Below are positions 8,308 to 15,800 of a stretch of 37,146 nucleotides of DNA, one piece after another. A program made the translations under genes and the position numbers. This DNA comes from Peribacillus tepidiphilus. GTDB taxonomy: Bacteria > Bacillota > Bacilli > Bacillales > DSM-1321. Where the stretch lies: the NCBI RefSeq assembly GCF_009466385.1, contig NZ_WIAQ01000031.1, forward strand, positions 1 through 37,146. Reading direction: 5' to 3'. Below the pieces are notes generated by a model. It saw nothing but the letters and a program-made list of their open reading frames with translations, had not been told where the DNA came from and made no database searches. Every line of letters starts with the position of its first letter. Position 1 is the stretch's first letter.

Positions 8308-9255
8308 TTATACAGTTAATGTACTCTCTTCTTCAAGCCTCACAGACTTCTGTCTATTTACGATGATGATCCCCCATGTAACGAAAAACAGTCCGATAAA
8401 AACAAAGACATTCAATTTTTCATTTAAAAAAATATTGGAGAGGAATACACCGAATACTGGCATAAGGAATAAATAAACAGAGATTTTTCCTACTTGATTG
8501 TATTTCATTACGTTATTCCAAAGGATGTAGCCTGTCGCGGAAAGAAATGCGAGATACACTAAAAGCCATAGTGCTTTTCCACTGAAGTGAAACGGTACAA
8601 ATCCAGCTCCCGGCAATCCTGCAAGAATAAGACCAATTGCCCCAAACAACATCTCATAGCTTGTAATATAGCCAACTTCCATACTATTCGTTGCGTTTCT
8701 TGCTAATATATTTCCGAAACCTCCTGAAGCCATCGCAAGCAGAAGTAGAATTTCCCCTAGTCCAAAGTGTAGAATAAATTCCCCCTTCGTTATATTTACA
8801 ATAATAACTCCGCTAAAACCTAAAAGTAGTCCGATCCCTTTTCTTATAGTTAGCTTATCATCATGGTACAAAAAATGAGCAAACAAAATCTGAAAAAACG
8901 TCGTCGTCCCTGCTATGATGGAACCTTGAATGCCTGTTGCATAGCTTAAACCGATATAAAAAAGAATGTATTGAATAAAGGTTTGAAAAGCACCAATCCT
9001 ACTTAATGAGAGCACATGCTGTTTTTGTAGACGAATGGTTTTCTTAGTCAACTTTAAAAAAATAAAAATCAAAATGGATGCCAGTAAAAATCGATAGCCT
9101 GCAAAAAGGATTTGCTCGCTTAATTCATTAGGACCAATCTCTAACACTTCATAACTGATCTTGATAGCCGGAAACGCGCTCCCCCATAAAAAGGCTGCTG
9201 TACCCGCTGAAAAAACAATTCCTAAAGGGTGAGTAAAAAACCTTTCAGCATTCAA
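8308..9255 (-). CDS. EamA-family (DMT superfamily) transporter
   Basis: A 315-residue membrane protein with about ten hydrophobic segments in two EamA repeats (about 15-150 and 165-295). It has the typical first-helix pattern TAAFLWGSAFPAIKISYE and the second-repeat pattern LAFLSATGYILWNNVMKY. These proteins export small metabolites such as amino acids; the substrate cannot be read from the sequence. The start is TTG 9255, with AGAGGGA about 6-8 bases upstream and no alternative ATG near the N terminus. It stands alone. The upstream region (9256-9376) is shared with the divergent metal ATPase and contains an inverted repeat at 9316-9365. Confidence 0.88.
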   Translation of the reverse strand: MNAERFFTHPLGIVFSAGTAAFLWGSAFPAIKISYEVLEIGPNELSEQILFAGYRFLLASILIFIFLKLTKKTIRLQKQHVLSLSRIGAFQTFIQYILFYIGLSYATGIQGSIIAGTTTFFQILFAHFLYHDDKLTIRKGIGLLLGFSGVIIVNITKGEFILHFGLGEILLLLAMASGGFGNILARNATNSMEVGYITSYEMLFGAIGLILAGLPGAGFVPFHFSGKALWLLVYLAFLSATGYILWNNVMKYNQVGKISVYLFLMPVFGVFLSNIFLNEKLNVFVFIGLFFVTWGIIIVNRQKSVRLEEESTLTV

Positions 9256-9315
9256 AATGATTCCCTCTCTTTTTTTACAATTTTACGTACTTATCGTTTT
9301 ATTTTTTCATATCAT

Positions 9316-9365
9316 ATATGGTAGGATAAGTGTAATTAAATAGCTATCCTTTTTCTATACCATAT
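9316..9365. promoter_or_regulatory. Interrupted inverted repeat in the EamA/metal-ATPase intergenic region
   Basis: ATATGGTA-GGATA (9316-9328) pairs with TATCC (9345-9349) and TACCATAT (9358-9365), with an 8-base asymmetry between the two right-hand pieces. It could be a regulator-binding site or a structured leader. No known operator is recognised. Confidence 0.4.
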
Positions 9366-9376
9366 TAGATTTTTTT

Positions 9377-9410
9377 GCTGTCATCATTAAGATGACAGCT
9401 TTCGTGTTTT
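9377..9410 (+). terminator. Terminator-like hairpin upstream of the metal-efflux ATPase
   Basis: A perfect 9-bp stem, GCTGTCATC (9377-9385) with GATGACAGC (9391-9399), is followed by TTTCGTGTTTTTT. It lies about 70 bases before the start codon and is not behind any plus-strand gene. It could therefore be an attenuator in the leader, or a stop for antisense transcripts. Confidence 0.6.
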
Positions 9411-9476
9411 TTAAGGGTATTGATGTTGAATATCTTTATCAATTAAAACAAATAAGAAAATGGAGGAGGAGATTCG

Positions 9477-11402
9477 GTGAGTGCAAATACAAAAGCTTTA
9501 AGAACTTCGACAGTTGAACCTAATGAGAACATTATTCAAAAGCTACTCCCCCACACCGAACTTATTGCAGCAGTTCTATGTGGAATTTTAATATTTACCG
9601 GATGGATGCTTTCAAAGAACAGTTTGGAAACTGCTTCTGTTATAAGTTACGTGCTTGCCTTTATCATTGGAGGCTTTGCTAAAGCGAAAGAGGGCATTGA
9701 GGAGACGATAGAAAATAAAGAATTGAATGTAGAGATGCTAATGATTTTTGCAGCAATCGGCTCTGCCATTATTGGATATTGGACTGAAGGCGCCATTCTC
9801 ATTTTCATTTTTGCAGTAAGCGGAGCATTAGAAACCTATACGATGAATAAAAGCCATAAGGAAATTTCAGCATTGATGGAATTGCAGCCGGAAGAAGCAG
9901 TTCGAATCACTGCGACTGGAAGAGAAGAAGTAGTGCATGTTTCTGAGCTCGAAATTGGCGACCATATTCTGGTTAAGGCAGGAGAACGAATTCCTTCTGA
10001 CGGTAAAATTTTCAAAGGGCAAACGAATATTGATGAAGCTGCAATCACAGGAGAATCCATTCCTGTTAGTAAAAAGGAAAACGACGAGGTTTTCGCAGGA
10101 ACTGTAAATCTTCGTGGAACTATTACCATTGAAATTACGAAATTGAATGAAGATACTCTATTTCAAAAAATCATTCAGCTTGTCCAATCTGCACAAAGTG
10201 AAAAATCTCCTTCCCAGCTTTTTATCGAACGTTTTGAAGGGACATACGTAAAAGTAGTATTATCAGTCGTAGCAGTTATGATGTTCCTTCCCCATTATCT
10301 TCTCGGGTGGAGCTGGACAGAAACGTTCTACAGAGCGATGATTTTACTAGTTGTAGCTTCACCATGCGCTCTTGTTGCTTCCATTATGCCGGCAACTTTA
10401 TCCGCCATATCGAATGGAGCTCGCCATGGCATTTTGTTTAAAGGAGGCGTTCATCTCGAAAACTTAGGCCACTTAAAGGCTATTGCTTTTGATAAAACGG
10501 GAACTTTAACAAAAGGGAAGCCGGAAGTTACGGATATCATTCATCGCCCAGATTTAACAAAAGAAGAGTTTATTTTTAACATCGGCTCCATTGAAAGCTA
10601 TTCTACACATCCGTTGGCACAGGCAATCACAAAATATGCCAAGCAAATCGGAAAAGCAGAATTAAAAAAGCCTGAAAACATGGAGGATATTAGCGGCTGG
10701 GGTGTGCAGGCTGTACTCTCTGGTGTCCAATGGAAAATTGGAAAAGCAGACTTTGTTGGACGGGATGAGGCAGAAGTGTTTTTAAACGGGGCTTATAGAC
10801 AGCTTGCAGCAGAAGGAAAAACCATTGTATTTGCTCGTGACGATAAGGGAATCGCTGGACTAGTTGCCCTCAAAGACGTTGTTCGTGATGACACAGTCGC
10901 TGCGATAGAATCTTTGAAAAAAGAAGGAATCCATACCGTTATGCTAACAGGAGACAGCCAAAAGACAGCGCAAGCAATTGCCTCCGAAAGTCATATTGAC
11001 GAATATGTTGCAGAATGCTTACCGGAAACAAAAGTCAATGAGGTAAAGAAATTAAAAGAGCGTTTTGGAACGGTGGCAATGGTCGGTGACGGTATTAATG
11101 ACGCCCCTGCTTTAGCCAGTGCTTCAGTCGGAATCGCCATGGGAGAAGGAACCGATGTTGCGCTAGAGACTGCGGATATTGTCCTAATGAAAAATGATCT
11201 TCCTAAAATAGCGGAAGCGATCCATCTTTCTAAAAAAATGAACACAATTATTAAACAAAATATCATTTTCTCTATTTCTGTCATCATGCTGCTGATCGCG
11301 TCTAACTTCCTGCAAATTCTTGATCTCCCATTTGGAGTCATCGGACATGAAGGCAGTACCATTCTCGTTATTTTAAATAGCTTAAGGCTCTTGAAATCAT
11401 AA
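9477..11402 (+). CDS. P1B-4-type metal-efflux ATPase (PfeT/ZosA-like)
   Basis: A membrane ATPase that pumps transition-metal ions out of the cell. The 641 residues carry TGES (191-194), the SPC metal-site motif in a membrane helix (295-297), phosphorylated D339 in DKTGTLT, HPL (378-380), GDGINDAP (538-545) and HEGST (624-628) in the last membrane segment. The SPC plus HEG(G/S)T pair is the hallmark of subclass P1B-4, whose substrates are Fe2+, Co2+ or Zn2+. There is no N-terminal HMA domain. Length and type match B. subtilis PfeT (formerly ZosA, 637 residues), an Fe2+ exporter under PerR control. I found no good PerR box here, so I leave the symbol blank. The start is GTG with GGAGGAGGAG upstream. 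Confidence 0.92.
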   Translation: MSANTKALRTSTVEPNENIIQKLLPHTELIAAVLCGILIFTGWMLSKNSLETASVISYVLAFIIGGFAKAKEGIEETIENKELNVEMLMIFAAIGSAIIGYWTEGAILIFIFAVSGALETYTMNKSHKEISALMELQPEEAVRITATGREEVVHVSELEIGDHILVKAGERIPSDGKIFKGQTNIDEAAITGESIPVSKKENDEVFAGTVNLRGTITIEITKLNEDTLFQKIIQLVQSAQSEKSPSQLFIERFEGTYVKVVLSVVAVMMFLPHYLLGWSWTETFYRAMILLVVASPCALVASIMPATLSAISNGARHGILFKGGVHLENLGHLKAIAFDKTGTLTKGKPEVTDIIHRPDLTKEEFIFNIGSIESYSTHPLAQAITKYAKQIGKAELKKPENMEDISGWGVQAVLSGVQWKIGKADFVGRDEAEVFLNGAYRQLAAEGKTIVFARDDKGIAGLVALKDVVRDDTVAAIESLKKEGIHTVMLTGDSQKTAQAIASESHIDEYVAECLPETKVNEVKKLKERFGTVAMVGDGINDAPALASASVGIAMGEGTDVALETADIVLMKNDLPKIAEAIHLSKKMNTIIKQNIIFSISVIMLLIASNFLQILDLPFGVIGHEGSTILVILNSLRLLKS

Positions 11403-11443
11403 AATTTTTATCTAAAGATCTTTAGCATATATAAAGAATAAGC

Positions 11444-11474
11444 AAAGGCACTCCATTATATTTTGAGTGCCTTT
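11444..11474. terminator. Bidirectional terminator between the metal ATPase and the 35-residue gene
   Basis: A perfect 10-bp stem, AAAGGCACTC (11444-11453) with GAGTGCCTTT (11465-11474). It lies between two convergent genes, and the flanking T content is modest on both sides. Confidence 0.8.
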
Positions 11475-11509
11475 AGTATGTTTATTGCACATTTATACTG
11501 ATTAGGTGC

Positions 11510-11617
11510 TTAATGATAACCGTTTTGTCCATTTGCGGTACTAGATGTTTTGTTGCTTGTCGATTTTTGTTTAGAATTTTGCTTTGTTCCGCCGTCTTTT
11601 TTCGTATGTTTTGTCAT
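11510..11617 (-). CDS. Hypothetical 35-residue lysine/asparagine/serine-rich peptide
   Basis: The frame reads MTKHTKKDGGTKQNSKQKST and continues to end at NGQNGYH-stop. It is very hydrophilic and basic, has no hydrophobic segment, and is probably disordered. The ATG is preceded by AGGAGAGA at sensible spacing, and a terminator lies beyond the stop codon, which supports a real gene despite its size. I do not recognise a family. Its composition resembles small spore or stress proteins of Bacillus, but that is only an impression. Confidence 0.6.
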   Translation of the reverse strand: MTKHTKKDGGTKQNSKQKSTSNKTSSTANGQNGYH

Positions 11618-11765
11618 GATTGATCTCTCCTGTCCATTAAAATAGACACCATTATGAGTAGATTGAAGACAAAGTATATTCAAACACATTTAGCAACAAT
11701 CTGACCATTATGGAATCTATTTTAGTTTTCGTATTCGCCTTTATAATATGACAGGAAAAATATCC

Positions 11766-12602
11766 TTACCCACAGTTTGGATCTTCTTCACTAATCATTG
11801 CATTGATTTCTGCGCCTAAAATAATGATATGGCCCGTCAAATAGAACCAAATCATTAATACAATAATGCCTCCAATGCTTCCGTACGTATAAGAGAAATT
11901 CCCAAAATTTGATACATAGTAGGAAAATCCAACGGATACAACAATCCAGCCTACTGTTGCAAATAGGGCCCCAGGAATCACCGTGAGGCATTTTATTTTA
12001 ATATTTGGAGCAATCCAATACAAGATTGTAAAGATAAAAAACAGAACAACAGAACTTAGAACCCAACGGATGACTCCCCAAATTCGAAAAAATTTATCTG
12101 AAAAGCCAAATTCAGTCAACAGGAAAGCACCGATTTGCTTACCGAATACCGGCAATAGTAATGCAATAATGAAAACGATCATCATGCCGATTGTGAGCAC
12201 GATGCTCATAGCACGAGCAGCCCAAAATGGACGGTTTTCTTTTACACCATAAGCTTTATTGAATGCAATTACCACTGCGTTTAGACCGTTGGAAGCAGAC
12301 CATAGGGTAGCTATAACTCCAAAGGACAGCAACCGACCGTGTTGCTGCATAATCCCTTCAATATTTGATTCAATTAACTCCATGGATTCTACTGGTGCGT
12401 AGTCTCGAATAAAGCCAAAAATATCATTTTTCGATAAAGGTATATAGGGCAGCAATGTGACCAAAACAATCAATAATGGGAATAACGATAGCAGGAAGAA
12501 AAAAGCTAGCTGTGCAGCTAAACCCGAAACATCATCTTCTTTAATACGTTTAATCATTTCCTGAAAAAAGGATTTATTCATCCTTTCCTTTTTTTGTCCC
12601 AT
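11766..12602 (-). CDS. yfkH: YihY/BrkB-family membrane protein YfkH
   Basis: A 278-residue integral membrane protein of the YihY family (once mis-assigned as RNase BN). It has about six membrane segments after an amphipathic N terminus. Family patterns include the LAAQLAFFFLLSLFPLL region (about residue 28), the SASNGLNAVVIAFNKAYG segment (about 102) and the closing YGSIGGIIVLMIWFYLTG and ILGAEINA. The molecular function is not established. It is the last gene of the yfkJ-yfkI-yfkH run, 18 bases after yfkI, matching the B. subtilis order. The ATG at 12602 has GAGGTGG upstream; an internal ATG (codon 8) with AAAGGAAAGG is an alternative start. Confidence 0.9.
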   Translation of the reverse strand: MGQKKERMNKSFFQEMIKRIKEDDVSGLAAQLAFFFLLSLFPLLIVLVTLLPYIPLSKNDIFGFIRDYAPVESMELIESNIEGIMQQHGRLLSFGVIATLWSASNGLNAVVIAFNKAYGVKENRPFWAARAMSIVLTIGMMIVFIIALLLPVFGKQIGAFLLTEFGFSDKFFRIWGVIRWVLSSVVLFFIFTILYWIAPNIKIKCLTVIPGALFATVGWIVVSVGFSYYVSNFGNFSYTYGSIGGIIVLMIWFYLTGHIIILGAEINAMISEEDPNCG

Positions 12603-12620
12603 GCCGCCACCTCAAAAAAT

Positions 12621-13070
12621 TTAATCCAACCGGCTATTCCCTATTGAAGAAGATTCATTCTTGTCCAACGTTTGATTTGAATGTTTAGTGGTTGATTCTG
12701 CTGAAGTGAAAGCCTCCTTTGTTTCCTTTAAGGCACTTGCCACTTGAGATGGAACATCTTTCATATCCTCAACCTTTTGGGTAATAAAGACTACATCTTC
12801 TGATATTTGTTTAATTGTATGACGAATTCGTTCAGAAGTATCCTTCATCGAGTCCAAAAATTCCCCAGGATTTTTCATAAAGGATCGAACACTGCCTGTA
12901 CATTTTTTACTGCTCTCCACGACAGTCTTACGGGTATTCTTATCGAGGAGACTAATGGCTGCACCCGCTAAAGCTCCTAATAAAATACCTTGCCAAAGCC
13001 GGTTTTTTCCAGAACCAATTTGCTCATCCATATCCATGTTTGCCAGATCGTTTTCTTTATACCTACGCAT
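12621..13070 (-). CDS. yfkI: YtxH-like protein YfkI
   Basis: A 149-residue protein with one glycine/alanine-rich hydrophobic segment (LWQGILLGALAGAAISLL, about residues 24-41), followed by a KNTRK stretch and a long amphipathic helical region. This is the layout of YtxH-domain proteins, which are membrane-anchored and often stress-linked. The tail from about 110 is polar and serine-rich. I start at ATG 13070, which has AGGAGGAG 5 bases upstream. A longer in-frame ATG at 13097 would overlap the end of yfkJ and absorb the ribosome-binding site. It lies between yfkJ and yfkH, as in B. subtilis. The function is unknown. Confidence 0.82.
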   Translation of the reverse strand: MRRYKENDLANMDMDEQIGSGKNRLWQGILLGALAGAAISLLDKNTRKTVVESSKKCTGSVRSFMKNPGEFLDSMKDTSERIRHTIKQISEDVVFITQKVEDMKDVPSQVASALKETKEAFTSAESTTKHSNQTLDKNESSSIGNSRLD

Positions 13071-13086
13071 TATTTCTCCTCCTCTT

Positions 13087-13554
13087 TTATAGCCCATGAT
13101 CCTTTTTAATTTTCTCTAACAAGGATTGACATCCTGCAAGTACCAAATTATATGTTTCCTCAAAGTTACCTGTATAATAAGGATCTGGAACATTTTTATT
13201 TTCCAAATGGGGCACTAAATCCAATAGCCTGCTTATAAACACGTTTTTAGAACCAGAAAGCCTTTTTACATCTTTCAAGTTACTATCGTCCATGACAATA
13301 ATATATTGATAATCCTCAAAGTCTTTATCTTTTATCTGTCTTGCTTTTAAGCCCTCATAGCTGATTTTGTATTGATCAAGTATTCTTCTTGTTCCATGAT
13401 GCGGCGGTTCCCCAACATGCCAACTACCTGTTCCTGCTGAATCCACTTTAATTTGATTTTCTAATCCTTCTCTTTTTATTAGATCCCGGAACATTGCCTC
13501 AGCCATTGGTGAGCGACAAATGTTTCCCAAACAAACAAATAAAACTGAAATCAA
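13087..13554 (-). CDS. yfkJ: Low-molecular-weight protein tyrosine phosphatase YfkJ
   Basis: A cytoplasmic phosphatase that removes phosphate from tyrosine residues. The phosphate-binding loop CLGNICRS is at the N terminus (nucleophile C8, with C13 and R14), and the acid loop DPYY (in VPDPYYTG) supplies the general acid. The length of 155 residues is normal for the family. The start is TTG 13554 with AGGAGGAAGG close upstream; there is no ATG alternative. It opens the yfkJ-yfkI-yfkH operon. In B. subtilis YfkJ is a characterised phosphatase linked to stress resistance. All catalytic residues are present. Confidence 0.94.
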   Translation of the reverse strand: MISVLFVCLGNICRSPMAEAMFRDLIKREGLENQIKVDSAGTGSWHVGEPPHHGTRRILDQYKISYEGLKARQIKDKDFEDYQYIIVMDDSNLKDVKRLSGSKNVFISRLLDLVPHLENKNVPDPYYTGNFEETYNLVLAGCQSLLEKIKKDHGL

Positions 13555-13901
13555 AATCCTTCCTCCTCTATCCGATCTCTATCTATTATTTTAACTGAAG
13601 ACACTTAAAAATTCCTTCCTAACTATATATCATAAATCTTAATTATTTCAGAAAAATGCATTGACATTTTCTAAATATTTTAACAATATTCTTATATAGC
13701 ATTTTTTAACCCTTTACATTATGAAAGAGTTTTTTTTATTTTATCCGTAACAGCCCTTCATAATGACTGAATTTCGTTCATTATTTCTCTTTTCTCCAAT
13801 ATCACAATATTTAATAATCAATAACTTTTTTTTAAATAAAAATTGGATTATTCTAAAACACAAATTTTATTTTTTCAATAACAAAGGGGGAATCTTTTGC
13901 T
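13555..13901. other. AT-rich divergent intergenic region upstream of the AGCS symporter
   Basis: These 347 bases are very AT-rich and contain no supported gene. A perfect 9-bp inverted repeat, CATTATGAA (13717-13725) with TTCATAATG (13757-13765), surrounds a T-rich stretch. It may act in control of the symporter or form a weak hairpin. A 62-codon plus-strand frame in this region lacks a ribosome-binding site and overlaps the real gene. Confidence 0.5.
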
Positions 13902-15269
13902 ATGTCTTTTCAAGAAATACTAGAAGCCATCAGTGGATGGGTTTGGGGTAAACCTCTTCTCGTCCTACTGGTTGGAACAGGTTTGTATCTCACCTTCCGT
14001 ATCGGTTTTTTACAATTCCGACTGCTTCCTTACTCTTTAAAACTTGCGTTCAGCAGGAGTCAAGACCATAAATCTGACGGCGACATCTCTCACTTTCAGG
14101 CCCTCATGACTGCATTAGCTGCAACGGTCGGTACTGGTAACATTGCTGGTGTAGCAACCGCAGTCGTTCTAGGAGGACCGGGAGCGGTCTTTTGGATGTG
14201 GGTAACGGCCTTAGTGGGGATGGCAACTAAATATGCCGAAGCTGTTTTGGCTGTAAAATATAGGGTAGTAAACGAAAATGGGGAAATGTCAGGCGGACCG
14301 ATGTATTATTTGGAAAAAGGGCTAGGTCAAAAATGGCTAGGAGTTTTGTTTGCCTTATTCGGTTCCATTGCAGCCTTTGGAATTGGAAACATGGTCCAAT
14401 CAAATTCTGTAGCTGAAATCGTGAAGGTCACGTTCTCTGTTCCTACATGGATTACAGGAATTGTTCTAACCATTTTTACAGCACTTGTCATTTTAGGCGG
14501 CATTAAAAGTATCGGTACAGTAACATCATTCTTTGTTCCAATCATGGCTGTTTTCTACCTTGTTTCAGGATTAGTTGTTATGGTGTTGAATGTAGAATTA
14601 ATTCCTAACGCATTAGTCCTTATTTTCAAGGATGCCTTCACTGGTGAAGCTGTAGCGGGAGGCGCTTTGGGTGCTGTCATTCGTTATGGCGTTGCACGTG
14701 GGGTCTTTTCGAATGAAGCCGGTCTTGGTTCTGCTCCGATTGCTGCTGCTGCAGCAAAAACAGATCTACCTGGACGTCAGGCTCTTGTATCTATGACACA
14801 AGTTTTCATTGATACGATTATTATTTGTTCTATCACCGGTATTACACTTGTAATGGGTGGTCTCTACAATACTGGGCTTAAAGGTGCCCAACTAACATCC
14901 GAAACATTCCAAAAATTCCTTGGTTCAACAGGCTCTTATGTTGTAGCAATCGGATTATTGTTCTTTGCCTCTTCTACGATTATCGGCTGGTCCTATTACG
15001 GTGAAAAATGTTTTACTTATTTATTTAATGAGAAAACTGCGATCCTTTATCGAATTGTATTCGTTGTCTTTGTATTCGTAGGTGCCATCAGCGAATTAAA
15101 AGTAGTTTGGGATATAGCGGATATCATGAACGGGCTCATGGCTTTCCCTAACTTGATTGGCTTGATTGGACTTTCAGGTGTTGTAGCGCTTGAGACTAAG
15201 AAAATTGTTGCAAAAATTAAAGAGGAAAAAGAAATGATACATGAAAAAAATATCAGCTTGAAACAATGA
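13902..15269 (+). CDS. Sodium:alanine/glycine/glutamine symporter (AGCS family)
   Basis: A 455-residue membrane protein that takes up small amino acids with Na+. It has about ten to eleven hydrophobic segments and the family motifs ALAATVGTGNIAGVATAV (about 68-85, Na+ and substrate site), GPGAVFWMWVTALVGMATKYAE and GVARGVFSNEAGLGSAP (about 264-280). The last is the AGCS signature. B. subtilis AlsT and GlyP belong here; specificity cannot be told from the sequence. The ATG has AAAGGGGGA upstream. It is a single gene, ending before the hairpin at 15292-15313. A basic, lysine-rich tail ends the protein. Confidence 0.93.
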   Translation: MSFQEILEAISGWVWGKPLLVLLVGTGLYLTFRIGFLQFRLLPYSLKLAFSRSQDHKSDGDISHFQALMTALAATVGTGNIAGVATAVVLGGPGAVFWMWVTALVGMATKYAEAVLAVKYRVVNENGEMSGGPMYYLEKGLGQKWLGVLFALFGSIAAFGIGNMVQSNSVAEIVKVTFSVPTWITGIVLTIFTALVILGGIKSIGTVTSFFVPIMAVFYLVSGLVVMVLNVELIPNALVLIFKDAFTGEAVAGGALGAVIRYGVARGVFSNEAGLGSAPIAAAAAKTDLPGRQALVSMTQVFIDTIIICSITGITLVMGGLYNTGLKGAQLTSETFQKFLGSTGSYVVAIGLLFFASSTIIGWSYYGEKCFTYLFNEKTAILYRIVFVVFVFVGAISELKVVWDIADIMNGLMAFPNLIGLIGLSGVVALETKKIVAKIKEEKEMIHEKNISLKQ

Positions 15270-15291
15270 GAATTCAAGCTTTAATAAAGTG

Positions 15292-15317
15292 AAACCTCCA
15301 TCAATGGGGGTTTTCTC
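15292..15317 (+). terminator. Terminator of the AGCS symporter gene
   Basis: A 10-bp stem with one wobble pair, AAACCTCCAT (15292-15301) and ATGGGGGTTT (15304-15313), ending in a short T tract. The loop is only two bases, so the innermost pairs probably open. Confidence 0.75.
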
Positions 15318-15534
15318 CATTCTAACTCAAATTTACTTATTTTTTTCAATATGAAGATGTCATTAGAAAGAAATAGCTCTATTCAGTTGTGACTTGTCCG
15401 AATTGCCAATCCCAATCAAAAATTCAATCGGCCATATAGGGTTCTAACCACTTCATTCCCTCTTTTTTTATTGACAAGCCAAAGTACACTATGGAATGAT
15501 TAAAGAGATTTAGGATGAAAGGAAGGCATCCCCT

Positions 15535-15756
15535 TTGGATTTAAAACAAAATACACCGGAAAATGTTGAATACATGGTAGACAAGATTAAAGAAAAGCTT
15601 AGAATGATGAACATTGGTGCAATTAAGCCTGGGCATTTTAACACGGAGATGTACGAAGATCTTCGTGACCTATATGAGTTGGTCATGAAAAAAAATTCTT
15701 TTAGCCCAAGTGAAATGCAAGCAATTACGGAAGAACTTGGAAATATGAAAAAATAG
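15535..15756 (+). CDS. yfkK: DUF1128-family protein YfkK
   Basis: A 73-residue soluble, charged, helical protein matching B. subtilis YfkK (71 residues), a member of the DUF1128 family with no known function. The middle part, [20 protein letters not shown], is characteristic. The start is TTG 15535 with GGAAGG about 8 bases upstream. In B. subtilis yfkK lies close to yfkJ; here the AGCS symporter gene separates them. It ends at a hairpin shared with the convergent HD-GYP gene. Confidence 0.88.
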   Translation: MDLKQNTPENVEYMVDKIKEKLRMMNIGAIKPGHFNTEMYEDLRDLYELVMKKNSFSPSEMQAITEELGNMKK

Positions 15757-15800
15757 AAAGAGGGATACTCTTAAGCATTTGCTTATTGAGTTCCCTCTTT
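15757..15800. terminator. Bidirectional terminator overlapping the 3' end of the HD-GYP gene
   Basis: AAAGAGGGA (15757-15765) pairs perfectly with TCCCTCTTT (15792-15800), extended by ACTC/GAGT inside. The right arm encodes the last codons of the HD-GYP protein. The minus-strand exit has a strong T tract (CTATTTTTTC). Confidence 0.85.

Noticed and set aside
9400-9476. Search for a PerR box before the P1B-4 ATPase
   Set aside because: No sequence near TTATAATnATTATAA was found, so PfeT-type PerR control is not supported here.
13763-13951. A 62-codon plus-strand frame upstream of the AGCS symporter
   Set aside because: No ribosome-binding site, AT-driven composition (many Phe, Ile and Asn), and overlap with the real start at 13902.
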